Positions 1-9,051 of a stretch of 63,907 nucleotides of DNA are shown here, piece after piece. Source of the stretch: Acidobacteriota bacterium (GTDB lineage: Bacteria > Acidobacteriota > Vicinamibacteria > Vicinamibacterales > UBA2999). The notes below the pieces were generated by a model that had not been told where the DNA came from, did not search any database, and saw nothing but the letters and a program-made list of their open reading frames with translations. The stretch lies in assembly GCA_013140775.1 (NCBI GenBank), contig JABFSA010000009.1, positions 1 to 63,907 of the forward strand. The letters run 5' to 3'. Within the stretch, counting starts at the first letter, position 1; the number at the start of each line of letters is the position of its first letter. The translations under genes were made by a program, and so were the position numbers.

Positions 1-657
1 GTCCACTTGGAGAAAACCCGCGAGCTGCCGCAACCCCCTGTCACTGTGAGCCTGGACCACATCTTCCATTGGCGCAACGAGCACGCGATCGCGCCCGACC
101 CGCCCGATGAGTTGCTCGATCACCCGCCAGTAGTCGCAACAGACGAAGGCATTCCATTCCGGTCGTTTCCGTGCCCGCTTCGCCCACACCTCGAACGACG
201 GTCCACCACCATGGAGAAATCGGTAGAACCTGTAGAGGTAATACGAGGCGATCCAGGCAAACTGATGGCGGATTGTCACGAGAACCTTGAAATCACCCAC
301 CATCGAGGCAAGCCTGTCGTGAATCTCGAGCGGGTGAAGCGAGTTCGGATGGAAGAATCCTTCGTACGACAGCAGTTGGCACGACGATGACGGCTTTCGG
401 GTGGCAGCGTCCTGGGCTTCGTGGAGCAGGAGCGTGCGAACGTCTGGAGCGTGTGCCCTGAACTCCGCGTCAGAGGCAGACGCGACGATCTTGAGCGCCT
501 CATATACGTGAGGCCTGTCGCCCCTGTAGGACGGTGTCTTCCCGAAGTCCGAGATCTGACCGCACGAACTGAACACGTGATTCTGGAGAAACGTGGTCCC
601 GGTTTTGGGTAGTCCCACGTGAATCACGAGGTTGGTGATCCCGACCGTTGCTGGCAT
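1..657 (-). CDS. Sulfotransferase, partial (C-terminus beyond left edge)
   Basis: An uninterrupted frame runs from an ATG at 657 to the window edge, 219 codons with no stop, so the 3' end is missing. Near the N-terminus lies HVGLPKTGTTFLQ, the 5'-phosphosulfate-binding loop of PAPS-dependent sulfotransferases (residues about 13-25). Further in, a basic stretch reading TIRHQFAWIASYY fits the 3'-phosphate-binding Arg/Ser region of the family. It probably transfers sulfate from PAPS to a cell-surface glycan in the cytoplasm. The start lies 7 bp after the stop of the O-acyltransferase gene, so the two are co-transcribed. A second sulfotransferase lies at 3677. The acceptor cannot be told from sequence. 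Confidence 0.85.
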   Translation of the reverse strand, partial: MPATVGITNLVIHVGLPKTGTTFLQNHVFSSCGQISDFGKTPSYRGDRPHVYEALKIVASASDAEFRAHAPDVRTLLLHEAQDAATRKPSSSCQLLSYEGFFHPNSLHPLEIHDRLASMVGDFKVLVTIRHQFAWIASYYLYRFYRFLHGGGPSFEVWAKRARKRPEWNAFVCCDYWRVIEQLIGRVGRDRVLVAPMEDVVQAHSDRGLRQLAGFLQVD

Positions 658-664
658 GCGTTGA

Positions 665-2722
665 CTAGGGTGTGAGTGGCCGGCCGATTATACGACCCGG
701 ATCCTGGAGGCGGTTCTCAACTTTTCCAATGGTCTTGAACCATTCATCAAAGAGCGGACCAAGTACGGTCTCACCATAGACCGACAAATGGTCATCGTCT
801 TTGTACAGAACGCTCCATTCGTGACGGTACGCGCAGTTTCTCCCGACGCAGAAGTAACGGGCTGGATCAAGAATGCTGACCCGGCTGGGAACGTCTGCCG
901 TGATCTCCGCAAGGACCCGCCGCATGCGAGCGCTTTCCTCGACGTATTGCGATGCAGGCTTGGGGGGCAGTGAGCGAAATCGCAACCCATGAAAGTCCAT
1001 GAGCGCTTCCTTGTGGGCGAAGAACGGGTTCTGAGGAACCTGGAGCATGAACCCGATATCGCCAGACGGTGCGGCCGCAGAGATGGTCTTGAAGAGGTGC
1101 CCGACGTTCAGCTTGAAGAAGGTTTCGGCCTCCTGCGCGTTGCGGGGTTGCACATCTCCCAGAGAAAGAAACCGATTCCCCGACTCCTCGACCTCGTAAG
1201 GCGGGTATCCGAACGCGTACGAATTCCAGCGCATCACCATGGCGATTCCGGCGTAACCCCTTGCCGATGCCACTCGAGCCAGATCGCGCTCAGTCTCACC
1301 TCTCGACACACCAAGCCGGAGACGCGATCCGGCAACGCACAGGACGTCGAAGCCGTGCTCGTTCGCGACCTTTTGAAACTCGGTGCGAACGGCCTGAGCA
1401 TGGCTTTCGCCAAAGAGCACGACGAAACGCCGCGTCACGGTCGCAAGATCGTAGTTCCCGCACGCCGACTGGTCGTACTGAGACGTCTCGAAAATGCGCT
1501 GCTTCGCCGGACTGAACCAGCCATAGTCGCGCGTGGCCACTGAAAGACCGTACGTGCCCGCCATGAAACCCAGCAACAACAGGACGCTGTATGCGGGAGT
1601 GATCCTGAATCGATTCTTCTCGACCGTGTGATACGTGATGACAACGAGCACGGCCAGGGAACAGAGAAATGCGAGGTAGTCCCAGGCCCGCGCACCGAAA
1701 TCGATGTTGGTGTAGACGAAGTAGCCGAGCAGCGGCCAATGCCACAAGTAGGCCGAATAACTTGTGTTGCCCACGTAGACACCGAAACGGCCAACAGGAC
1801 TCAGATGCGTTCCCTGCGCTTGCGCTGCCGGGGTTGCCACAAGGCACAGAGCCGTCAGAAGACAGCAGCCAACCGTGTAGAGGTTGGGCCAGGTCGGCAC
1901 CTCCACTTCGACGAGTGTCATGGCACACAGCAGGCTGAACCCGATGAGGAATACGACACGGCGCCAGGTGCCACCGGCCCAATCACCTGGCACATGTGGC
2001 TTCAGCGCAAATGCAGCCCAGCCGAACAGGAACTCCCACGCCCGAAACGAGATTGAGTAGAAACGCGCGGGGCTGGAGTCAATCTCGCCGACGAGAAACT
2101 GACCGAGGAACGACACCGTCGCTGTCTCGAGACGGTCGTAGTTGAAGATCGCGAAGTACACAGCGGCGCCGGTGAGGGACACCATCAGCGGAATCGCAAT
2201 GGCTTTCAGAATGCGCCCGGAACGAAACAGCAACAGAAAGAGGCACGGATAAATGAGATAGAACTGCTCTTCGACCGCGAGGGACCACGTGTGCAGCGTC
2301 AGCGTCGTGGACGGGATGCCCCGGAAGTAGTCCGTGACGGTCTCGACGAAGTAGATGTTCTGGAGGAAGAGGGATTGATGCGAAATCGCCCGCTGCAAAC
2401 GGACGAACTCCTGGTCGAAGAACAGAAACCAGCCAAGCAGAAAGCTGGCCACCGTGACCACGGCTAGCGGAGGAATAATCCGGATGATCCTCCGATAGTA
2501 GAAGTGCTTCAGACTCGAGACGAACGACCCGCGATCGCCTTCCCACAGCGCCTGAGAAATGACAAAGCCTGAGATGACGAAGAAGATGTCAACGCCCAGG
2601 AAACCGCTGGGCAGGACGTCGAGGTGATCCAGGATCACGGCGACGACGGCGATCGCCCGTAGATACTCGATCTGTGGGACTCGGTAGGATCTCGTCACCG
2701 AGCCTTCATCGTTGCCGCGCAC
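665..2722 (-). CDS. Membrane O-acyltransferase (acyltransferase-3) fused to SGNH domain
   Basis: 685 aa. Residues about 15-375 are a multi-spanning acyltransferase-3 domain: the N-terminus has the typical YLRAIAVVAVILDH and FFVISGFVIS motifs, and TLHTWSLAVEEQFYLIYP follows around residue 140. The C-terminal ~250 residues form an SGNH-type domain with FGESHAQ (nucleophile Ser) and a DDDHLS stretch fitting the catalytic Asp-x-x-His. This OafA-like architecture is known from enzymes that O-acetylate lipopolysaccharide or other surface glycans at the membrane. The listed start is GTG. A GTG at 2698, with GAAGG just upstream, is an equally good start. It is followed at 7 bp by a sulfotransferase, which suggests joint decoration of one glycan. 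Confidence 0.9.
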   Translation of the reverse strand: MRGNDEGSVTRSYRVPQIEYLRAIAVVAVILDHLDVLPSGFLGVDIFFVISGFVISQALWEGDRGSFVSSLKHFYYRRIIRIIPPLAVVTVASFLLGWFLFFDQEFVRLQRAISHQSLFLQNIYFVETVTDYFRGIPSTTLTLHTWSLAVEEQFYLIYPCLFLLLFRSGRILKAIAIPLMVSLTGAAVYFAIFNYDRLETATVSFLGQFLVGEIDSSPARFYSISFRAWEFLFGWAAFALKPHVPGDWAGGTWRRVVFLIGFSLLCAMTLVEVEVPTWPNLYTVGCCLLTALCLVATPAAQAQGTHLSPVGRFGVYVGNTSYSAYLWHWPLLGYFVYTNIDFGARAWDYLAFLCSLAVLVVITYHTVEKNRFRITPAYSVLLLLGFMAGTYGLSVATRDYGWFSPAKQRIFETSQYDQSACGNYDLATVTRRFVVLFGESHAQAVRTEFQKVANEHGFDVLCVAGSRLRLGVSRGETERDLARVASARGYAGIAMVMRWNSYAFGYPPYEVEESGNRFLSLGDVQPRNAQEAETFFKLNVGHLFKTISAAAPSGDIGFMLQVPQNPFFAHKEALMDFHGLRFRSLPPKPASQYVEESARMRRVLAEITADVPSRVSILDPARYFCVGRNCAYRHEWSVLYKDDDHLSVYGETVLGPLFDEWFKTIGKVENRLQDPGRIIGRPLTP

Positions 2723-2755
2723 CTCGAGGTGGGGACTCGATCGGACAACTCGACC

Positions 2756-3592
2756 TCAATACTCGTCGTCCGAAACTCCGCCATCGCGTTTGCCCGGCTC
2801 GGCAGGCATCCGACGGCTCAACTGACGCACGTCGGCCTTCGGCGGACCGACGTAGAACTGGTAGGCGTATCGCTCGAGTTGCGTGGCATCAGGCGGAATG
2901 CCCGCGCCATGTGCCATCCCCGGGACGTTCATGAAGATCAGCGCGCTGTTCCCGACAAACGGAACACTGCGCGCAAGCTCGGTCCGGGCACCGTGGTCGT
3001 CGGGGTAGTACGTCTTCCTTACCGTCGCCTGTTGATCGTCGAGCACTCGAAAGAGCTCCGTGCCGTAGTCGCGGCTGTCACCTGGGCGGGCGAAGTACAC
3101 GAGCCCCGTCAACGAAGCGCTCTTCTTATCCCTGTGCGGCTTGAGTCGATATCCCGGTCGCCGCAGCATCAGACGGCCTTGAAACGCGTGATGCGGCAGA
3201 CCAAGCGCCGCCTCGGCCTGATCACGGCCGAACAGTTCCCCGTAAGCAACGAGAAGATGCTGCCGGAAGGCAGCCGTCAGGACAGGCACGAGCTGTCGAT
3301 CCACCACGTCCGAGTGAAACCAGGTCCATGCCTCTCGCGAGCGCGCGGGTGCGGCCATCGTCGCCTCGGGATCGAAATTGGCCTTCACCTTGTCGGCCAC
3401 GTCAAACGTCTCCGCCGGCGGCATCGTTTCGAGCAGGTGTGCGTAGATCTCCGGCGGCAGAAGGTCAGGAACGACCATGTGCGGGCCAGGGTCGGTGACC
3501 AGCGTCGAACGTGTCACCGCGTCACGGAGGTGATTGGCGATCGCGTTCAGGGTCGCATCGCTGGTGAGAGGCGCAAGCAGATCGATTGGCAC
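2756..3592 (-). CDS. 2OG-Fe(II) oxygenase-like protein
   Basis: 278 aa. It carries the iron-binding pattern of Fe(II)/2-oxoglutarate dioxygenases: H153-R-D155, a distal His near 228 and an Arg at 241 placed to hold 2-oxoglutarate, all on a predicted double-stranded beta-helix. It is a clear paralogue of the gene at 23607: both share a LMLRRPGYRLKPHRD-like block, an ARPGDS turn and an IPPDA..L.RY.YQF block. The cytoplasmic substrate is unknown. Its position among sulfotransferases and glycosyltransferases suggests hydroxylation of a glycan or glycolipid precursor. The start is GTG at 3592. A TAATAT hexamer 12 nt upstream supports this start and suggests a leaderless message. Confidence 0.7.
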   Translation of the reverse strand: MPIDLLAPLTSDATLNAIANHLRDAVTRSTLVTDPGPHMVVPDLLPPEIYAHLLETMPPAETFDVADKVKANFDPEATMAAPARSREAWTWFHSDVVDRQLVPVLTAAFRQHLLVAYGELFGRDQAEAALGLPHHAFQGRLMLRRPGYRLKPHRDKKSASLTGLVYFARPGDSRDYGTELFRVLDDQQATVRKTYYPDDHGARTELARSVPFVGNSALIFMNVPGMAHGAGIPPDATQLERYAYQFYVGPPKADVRQLSRRMPAEPGKRDGGVSDDEY

Positions 3593-3604
3593 GTACGTCG
3601 GGGA

Positions 3605-3610
3605 ATATTA
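3605..3610 (-). promoter_or_regulatory. Putative -10 element (TAATAT) of the oxygenase-like gene
   Basis: TAATAT on the minus strand ends 12 nt before the GTG at 3592. No convincing -35 hexamer is visible at the usual distance. The short spacing would put the transcript start within a few bases of the start codon. Confidence 0.4.
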
Positions 3611-3676
3611 GCATCCGGGACGAACGAGGTAGCCGGACCTCGCGTCAGCGGAGTACGATCCCAACTTCAAAACAGT

Positions 3677-4651
3677 ATGAATCATGTTCTCATCGTGTCG
3701 CTCTCCAGGAGCGGCGGAAAGCTCATGCGGATGCTGCTCGATGGGCATCCGGCGTTCAACGCCTTCCCCATCGAACACTGGAACAGGACATCGAAGAATG
3801 CGATCCCGGTCAAGCGAATCGCGAAGTTCGACAGCCTGTCCGTTGACGAAAAGCTGGAAACGGCGGGTGGCGATCATGTCGAGCGAAAGATCAGCCGCCT
3901 GCACCCGGCCGAGGTCGTTGCGCGTGTGTTACAGGACTGGCGCAACGGTGCGGTCGATGCGCACACCCTGCCCGCGATGTACGAGGGACTCTCCCGCGCA
4001 TACTTCGGCGCCCTCGGAAGACCGCTCGATGCCGTGGTGGTCAATCATTGCGGAAGCGTGAGCCGCTTCCGTCGTGAGGAACTCGACGCTGTGTATGGAC
4101 CGGGACGACACCTGCTCACGATCCGCGACCCCCGCGCCGTCTTCATATCGATGCAGGGCCTCGTCCTCCGCAAATTCACGGCCAACCGGGCGCTCAAAGG
4201 GAAAATTCCCCACCAGTTGTTCGAGCGACACACCCAGAAACTGGAACTGGTCAAGGGCACGTCGGGCTATCTGCAGGAGTTCTGCGACGTGTATCGGGCA
4301 ATGGTTGCCCACTACGCCTCCGGTTCCGACGTGATTCGACTGAGGTTCGAGGATCTCGTCAGGACACCCGAGACCGTCATGCGAAAGGTGGCCGGGGAGT
4401 TAGGCGTCGAATGGCGGGACACGCTGCTCGAGCCGACGCAGCTCGGCGACTCGCACTCACCCAACTCGTCATTTGCCCGCACCGGTGGCAGCATTCACGC
4501 GCAGGCCGCCGACGACTGGACCGGGCGGATCGATCCCGCGATTCGCCGATCCATCGAAGACCTGTTAGCCGATGAGATGGCAGCGCTCGGCTACCTGAGG
4601 TTCAAGGAAGGCACTTCCCCGCTGCTCGACCCTTCGCCGCTTCTTTCGTAG
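3677..4651 (+). CDS. Sulfotransferase
   Basis: 324 aa from the ATG at 3677. The open frame extends far upstream but without homology-like content, so the shorter start is chosen. The N-terminus reads VLIVSLSRSGGKLMRMLL, a variant of the PAPS 5'-phosphosulfate loop. LLTIRDPRAVFISMQG around residues 147-162 matches the 3'-phosphate-binding segment, with R and S in the expected places, and a C-terminal RFEDLVRTPE block is typical of the family. The likely role is sulfation of a surface glycan or lipid from PAPS. It is convergent with the GT-B-like gene at 4664 (12 bp between stops) and divergent from the oxygenase-like gene at 2756. A TACGAT hexamer at 3654 could be its -10. Confidence 0.85.
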   Translation: MNHVLIVSLSRSGGKLMRMLLDGHPAFNAFPIEHWNRTSKNAIPVKRIAKFDSLSVDEKLETAGGDHVERKISRLHPAEVVARVLQDWRNGAVDAHTLPAMYEGLSRAYFGALGRPLDAVVVNHCGSVSRFRREELDAVYGPGRHLLTIRDPRAVFISMQGLVLRKFTANRALKGKIPHQLFERHTQKLELVKGTSGYLQEFCDVYRAMVAHYASGSDVIRLRFEDLVRTPETVMRKVAGELGVEWRDTLLEPTQLGDSHSPNSSFARTGGSIHAQAADDWTGRIDPAIRRSIEDLLADEMAALGYLRFKEGTSPLLDPSPLLS

Positions 4652-4663
4652 CGTTGCGCCGGC

Positions 4664-6271
4664 CTACGATGCCTCTTCCGCTTCCTTTTTCCGACGACGG
4701 TGTTCCTCGATTCGCCGTCTTCTGTGTTCCTCCAGCATCGGCTGTTTGGATTGACGGTGATCGGCCAATCGCTGTTCGCCTTCCCTGCGCAGTTCCTCCT
4801 GTGCACGAAGGATCTCTGCGGCCACGGCACGTGCATACGGCTGCAGGAGCAGACGAATCACCGGGCCAAGCAGTCGCACACGCAACGGGACGGGCACGGG
4901 CGCCGGGGGGGCCTGCGATCCGAGGGCCTCAAGTTCCTGAACAACCCTGGTTGCGGAATGAACGTCCAGACCGGCAGGCCGAACGAAGGTACGGACGAAC
5001 CGTTCGCTGCGGCCAGGATCCGGGTCATGACCGTCGAGAATCGCCGCGACCTCTCGGGCGTGATCATCGAGCGACGTGGTCGCACGTAGAACAGCGTTGG
5101 GACCCTTGAGCAGGTAGTGAAAATGCACGGTGCCTTCCTGGTTCTCCCAGAACTCCGGGAGCAGAACCGTGTGCACCGGTCGTCCGACGATGGCCGCTTC
5201 GATCATCGCGCTCGTGTTGAGACCCACCACCGCGACAGCGTGATACAGCGAATCGAAGTAGTCGGTCTTCGATCGCCGATCGACGGGAGAATCGCCGGCG
5301 GGCGGCCAGCAGACCACGTTGTCGAGGCCGGTGAAATCAACCTGATCCCAGCCCTCTTTCCTTTCAGGGTGACGCCTGATCAGGATTCCGCACTCCCGCA
5401 AGCCCGCGTGCCCACTCTCGCGCAGATGACGAACCCACCTGAGAATGAACGCCGGTTCGTCGGGGCTTGCCTCGAGCAACGACGAGCAGACATACAGCAG
5501 AAACGGCTGGTCCGGCCGCAGTCCAATCCGCTCGCAGAACACCGCGCGCGTGGTGGACGGCGTCCTGTCGAACCACTCGTCGAACACCTGCGCGCCGGTA
5601 ACGACGACGCGGGACGGATCGACGTGATGCAAATCGACAGCTTCCTGCTTCTGGATATCGTTCCAGACCAGCATGCGCTGCGGCGCGAGGGTCAGCACGC
5701 TCTTGCTGGACAGGTGATCCCAGCTGGCCGTGCCAAAGACGTTACGGACACCCAGCTCTGTTGCGGCACGCATCAGATCCAGTTGCGCCGTCTTCAGCAC
5801 CAAAAGCGGCGTGACGACGACGAGATCCGGATTCTGGTCGCGCAGGTACTGCTGAAGGTGCACCGCCGTGCGTGTGGACTGCTCAAGCAGATCGACCACT
5901 CGAGTCAGACACCATCGGCCTGGCGCTCCACATGCGCGTGCAAGCCGAACGGCCCAGGCTGGGGCCCTCTTTTCGGTTCGCGCGAGAAGCGCGGGCGTCT
6001 CCCGATAGACAGGTCCGAAGAACCGCAGATAGAAGAGCACCCGCCGGAACTGGGTGGCCACTTCCCACCACTCATCCTGCTTCATGGGGGGCAGCGTGCC
6101 GAGGCGAATCGAGGGGCAACTCTCGACCAGCTGATGCACGAATGGCGGCCACTTGGTCCCGAATGGTTCCTTGACGAGCTGGATTTCGTGGCCACGCGCC
6201 GCCAGACTGCGAAGCACGCCTTCGTACTGACGAACGTTCGCTGGCGAGCGAATCGAAAAGAGCACGCGCAA
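4664..6271 (-). CDS. GT-B-like surface polysaccharide protein, SWDxL family member A
   Basis: 535 aa. It begins MRVLFSIRSPANV and has the layout of a GT-B-fold glycosyltransferase or UDP-GlcNAc-2-epimerase/glycerophosphotransferase-like protein, without a recognised family name. Three blocks are shared with the proteins at 28323 and 32109. These are SWDHLSSKSVLTLAP (about residue 205), VLVWNDIQKQEAVDLHHV followed by VVVTGAQVFDEWF, and GLNTSAMIEAAIVGRPV (about residue 365). The C-terminal ~60 residues are highly charged and Arg/Glu/His-rich, predicted helical. It follows the methyltransferase gene with 5 bp between them, so it belongs to the same operon. The role is probably sugar or phosphosugar transfer in glycan assembly; the donor is unknown. 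Confidence 0.65.
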   Translation of the reverse strand: MRVLFSIRSPANVRQYEGVLRSLAARGHEIQLVKEPFGTKWPPFVHQLVESCPSIRLGTLPPMKQDEWWEVATQFRRVLFYLRFFGPVYRETPALLARTEKRAPAWAVRLARACGAPGRWCLTRVVDLLEQSTRTAVHLQQYLRDQNPDLVVVTPLLVLKTAQLDLMRAATELGVRNVFGTASWDHLSSKSVLTLAPQRMLVWNDIQKQEAVDLHHVDPSRVVVTGAQVFDEWFDRTPSTTRAVFCERIGLRPDQPFLLYVCSSLLEASPDEPAFILRWVRHLRESGHAGLRECGILIRRHPERKEGWDQVDFTGLDNVVCWPPAGDSPVDRRSKTDYFDSLYHAVAVVGLNTSAMIEAAIVGRPVHTVLLPEFWENQEGTVHFHYLLKGPNAVLRATTSLDDHAREVAAILDGHDPDPGRSERFVRTFVRPAGLDVHSATRVVQELEALGSQAPPAPVPVPLRVRLLGPVIRLLLQPYARAVAAEILRAQEELRREGEQRLADHRQSKQPMLEEHRRRRIEEHRRRKKEAEEAS

Positions 6272-6276
6272 AACGC

Positions 6277-7374
6277 CTACGTGCCCCCTGTCCCGCGGTC
6301 GAGCGATCCTTCTGCTCGTGCCTGACGACGCTCCAGCACCCGCCGCTCGGCTGCCCTCTCCAGCAGCCCTCCCCGCATCCTCACGGGCAGAAGGCGCCGG
6401 ACGCGCGCCCCGACACTCTCACTGATCCGGACGTATTGCGACAAGGCCTCGAGCGCGGGAGCGAGAGGTGCAACGGGCAGCGGATCGGGACTCGAGGTGC
6501 GAACCGCGACGAGCCGCAGCCGGAGCGGCTTGCCGTCCGTGAAGATGGCATCCAGCTCGTGCGTATCGAGCCGTGCGGCCGTGGTGAAGCCCGCCCGCGC
6601 TAGAAGACCCCTCAGGCAGGTCTCCGAAAAACACATCACGTGCTTGCGCCCGCTGATGCAGTAGTCGAGATCGCCATGCACCGGCAGCGTATCGACGCGA
6701 GGCACGCTGACGAAGAGGACACCGCCAATCCGCAGCGTTGCGGCCAGCTGTTCAAGCACCGCCAATGGCGCACCGACGTGTTCCAACACGTGGTTCAGAA
6801 AGACAAAGTCGAAGCTTCCGTCCTGCGGCGCCACGTGCAGCCGATGGTGCCGCACGAACGCGGCGTCGGTTGACGGTTCGACGCCGTACGTGTCCCACCC
6901 GAGATCCTGGAACTTGTTCAGAAACTTGCCGTCACCACAGCCGAAATCCAGAAGCTTTGCCCCCGGCGGCGGGTCGTAGACGGACAGGTGTGCCGCGAGC
7001 GCGTCAAACAGGGCCCGGCTCCTGGGGCGCAGCCTTGATTTCTGACGCGCCCTTCTCGATCGCTGCCGGCGCGCTTCAATGGCCTCGAGTCGTCTGATTC
7101 GCTCCGCCCGAACGGATGCCCACCGCCCATCGGGCTGGTAGTACTGCACCAACTCCTCATGCCGCGGCAGCGGATTCGTGAACAGGAGACCACATGCACG
7201 GCACCCGGTGACGAACACCACTCGATTTCCGTCAGGCGACTTCGGAATCGGCAGCACATCGAGCAGGATGATCCCTGGCGACTCACACGCCGGACAGGAA
7301 GACGACTCCCGCTCGAGCGTCAGCCACCAGCCCTCGTCAACGCTCGGCAATCGTGCGCGCCTCCGTGCGGGCAA
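6277..7374 (-). CDS. Class I SAM-dependent methyltransferase with N-terminal Zn-like site
   Basis: 365 aa if the TTG at 7374 is used; a second in-frame TTG at 7350 is equally possible, and both overlap the end of the permease gene. Near the N-terminus two pairs of cysteines (CPAC and CRAC, about 30 residues apart) look like a small zinc ribbon. This is a common arrangement in methyltransferases of sugar-modification clusters. SAM motif I is LLDFGCGDGKF, and FVFLNHVLEHV is the usual post-II block. It probably O- or C-methylates a nucleotide sugar or glycan terminus in the cytoplasm. It lies between the ABC exporter permeases and the GT-B-like gene, in the same operon. Confidence 0.8.
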   Translation of the reverse strand: MPARRRARLPSVDEGWWLTLERESSSCPACESPGIILLDVLPIPKSPDGNRVVFVTGCRACGLLFTNPLPRHEELVQYYQPDGRWASVRAERIRRLEAIEARRQRSRRARQKSRLRPRSRALFDALAAHLSVYDPPPGAKLLDFGCGDGKFLNKFQDLGWDTYGVEPSTDAAFVRHHRLHVAPQDGSFDFVFLNHVLEHVGAPLAVLEQLAATLRIGGVLFVSVPRVDTLPVHGDLDYCISGRKHVMCFSETCLRGLLARAGFTTAARLDTHELDAIFTDGKPLRLRLVAVRTSSPDPLPVAPLAPALEALSQYVRISESVGARVRRLLPVRMRGGLLERAAERRVLERRQARAEGSLDRGTGGT

Positions 7375-8179
7375 AGTAGATCAATCCACCGGTCAACAGA
7401 AGGACGACACCCGCCGCAGTGCCGCCCAGCGCGTTCGGATAGAACTCGCCGACACCAAATAGGCCCCACTTGAATGTTTCGACGATGATTGCCAGCGGGT
7501 TGAGCAGCATCCAGTCTCGGTGCTCCGGCGGCACTTGAGAAAGTGGATACAACACGGGCGTCAGGAGATACCAGACTGAGAGAAGCTGACCAAGGCCGAA
7601 CCTGATGTCCCTGAGCCGTTCACCCCAGATCGACGTAAACATCGAGAAGGCGAGCGAGAGAAGAAATGCCAGCACGAGCGCCGCAAGCGCCCAGAGCATC
7701 GACCAGTCTCCGCGCAGATATCCCCGTCCGTCACGAATCGAGTAGTACGCGAGCGCGAGGGCGAACACCCCGACCTTGAGTCCCAGGTTCAGGAACGCCG
7801 GGGTCATGTTGCCGATCGTCAGGAGGGCTCTGGGGTGATAGATCTGACTGGTCAGGTCACGATTCATCTCGAGCGCCCGCGTGCCCCAGTTGAGACTGGT
7901 GGCAAACACATCCCAGATCACCGTCCCCGCGAGAAGAAACAGAAAATACGGCAGGCCGTTCGAGCCGACCCCGAGGAGCGCGCCGAAAATCACCGCCCGC
8001 AGCGCGATCGGGAACAGCGGATTGATAAAGAGCCACAGCCACCCGAGGACCGTCCGCCGATACTGCTTTCGCAGCGCTCGATCGCCGATGAAGCCCATCA
8101 GCCGCCGGTACTGCCAGACCTCGACCAGGGTGGCGCCGGCGCCGGGGTACCGAGGCGTGACTTCCCAGCGCTGGGTCAC
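7337..8179 (-). CDS. ABC-2 type polysaccharide export permease (Wzm-like)
   Basis: 280 aa from the GTG at 8179, which overlaps the stop of the preceding permease gene as GTGA. The longer frame to 8308 is a read-through of that gene's other frame. The protein has a cytoplasmic amphipathic N-terminus (VWQYRRLMGF) and about six membrane segments. It also has the ABC2-membrane signature region with LNWGTRALEMNRDLTSQIYHPR and a conserved LLTPVLYPLSQVP loop. It should form the channel that carries an undecaprenyl-linked polysaccharide across the inner membrane with the ATPase at 9020. It is a paralogue of the next gene, so the exporter may be a heterodimer. Confidence 0.88.
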   Translation of the reverse strand: MTQRWEVTPRYPGAGATLVEVWQYRRLMGFIGDRALRKQYRRTVLGWLWLFINPLFPIALRAVIFGALLGVGSNGLPYFLFLLAGTVIWDVFATSLNWGTRALEMNRDLTSQIYHPRALLTIGNMTPAFLNLGLKVGVFALALAYYSIRDGRGYLRGDWSMLWALAALVLAFLLSLAFSMFTSIWGERLRDIRFGLGQLLSVWYLLTPVLYPLSQVPPEHRDWMLLNPLAIIVETFKWGLFGVGEFYPNALGGTAAGVVLLLTGGLIYFARTEARTIAER

Positions 8180-9051
8180 ATCTTGTCCATCGTGATGGCT
8201 TCCGTCCGGGCGAAGTGCCACACCCCGGCGGCAAGGGTCACCAGTGTCACGCCGACAGCGTAGCCGAACCAGCCCCAGGAATGCTCGAGCCCCGGCAGCA
8301 TGCCCCACCGGAAGGTCTCAATCGGGGCGGTCATGGGGTTGAGGTTCATGAGCCAGCGGAGATTCGCAGGGACCGTCGAGAGTGGGTAAATGACCGGCGT
8401 AAACATCATCCAGAAGGCCAGTACATAGCGCACGGCAAAACGCACGTCCCGGGCGCGGGCCTGCCAGACAGACGTCCATAGTGACAGTGAGAAGGCAAAC
8501 ACCATGACGAGCAGAACCGAGGCCACGCACGCCAGCAGCTCCACGCGTAACGGCACGTACCAGACGTTGTCGTACACGCGGTAATACACCAGCGACGCGA
8601 TCATCACGAGGACGATGATGACGGGCTCTACGAGGCCCGCAGACATCTGCCCCATCGGCAGAATGATCCGCGGCACATAGAGCTTCGTGAGGAGATCGCG
8701 ATTGACCTCGATGCCGCGGCTGCCGCGAATCAGCGGGCCGTCAAAGCAGTTCCAGGGAACCTGACCGATCAGGAAAAACAGGAAATAGGGAACGCCCGCG
8801 GACGGCACGTTCATCACAGAGCCGAAGACAAAGCTACCGACACCCAGTGGCACGAGCGTGCGAATCAGGATCCACCAGGGGCCCAGGTAAGTCTTCCGAT
8901 ACAGCGCCTGTACGGACTTGGCAGAGAAGAAACGCAGGATGCGTCTGTACTGCCAGACCTCTCGCACCCGGGCGCCGAGGCCCTGGTCCTCGAGAGCGTC
9001 GATGACCCACGTCTGGCGCTCAGGCGAGAGACTTGCGTTTTTTCCGAGCAT
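8176..9051 (-). CDS. ABC-2 type polysaccharide export permease (Wzm-like), second copy
   Basis: 291 aa. It has the same layout as the permease at 7337: VWQYRRILRFF at the N-terminus, then NVPSAGVPYFLFFLIGQVPW, RGSRGIEVNRDLLTKLYVPR and FTPVIYPLSTVP. About six transmembrane helices are predicted. Its ATG start overlaps the 3' end of the ATPase gene by 32 bp, and its stop overlaps the next start by 4 bp, so all three genes are translationally coupled. The known role of the family is transport of lipid-linked O-antigen, teichoic acid or capsule precursors to the periplasmic side. Confidence 0.88.
   Translation of the reverse strand: MLGKNASLSPERQTWVIDALEDQGLGARVREVWQYRRILRFFSAKSVQALYRKTYLGPWWILIRTLVPLGVGSFVFGSVMNVPSAGVPYFLFFLIGQVPWNCFDGPLIRGSRGIEVNRDLLTKLYVPRIILPMGQMSAGLVEPVIIVLVMIASLVYYRVYDNVWYVPLRVELLACVASVLLVMVFAFSLSLWTSVWQARARDVRFAVRYVLAFWMMFTPVIYPLSTVPANLRWLMNLNPMTAPIETFRWGMLPGLEHSWGWFGYAVGVTLVTLAAGVWHFARTEAITMDKM

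Noticed and set aside
2729..3676. Long N-terminal extension of the sulfotransferase frame at 3677
   Set aside because: It covers the oxygenase-like gene in antisense, and the PAPS loop begins right after the internal ATG at 3677, as usual in the family.
5117..6325. A 402-codon plus-strand open frame opposite the GT-B-like gene
   Set aside because: Composition and lack of motifs mark it as an antisense shadow; the minus-strand gene has conserved blocks shared with two paralogues.
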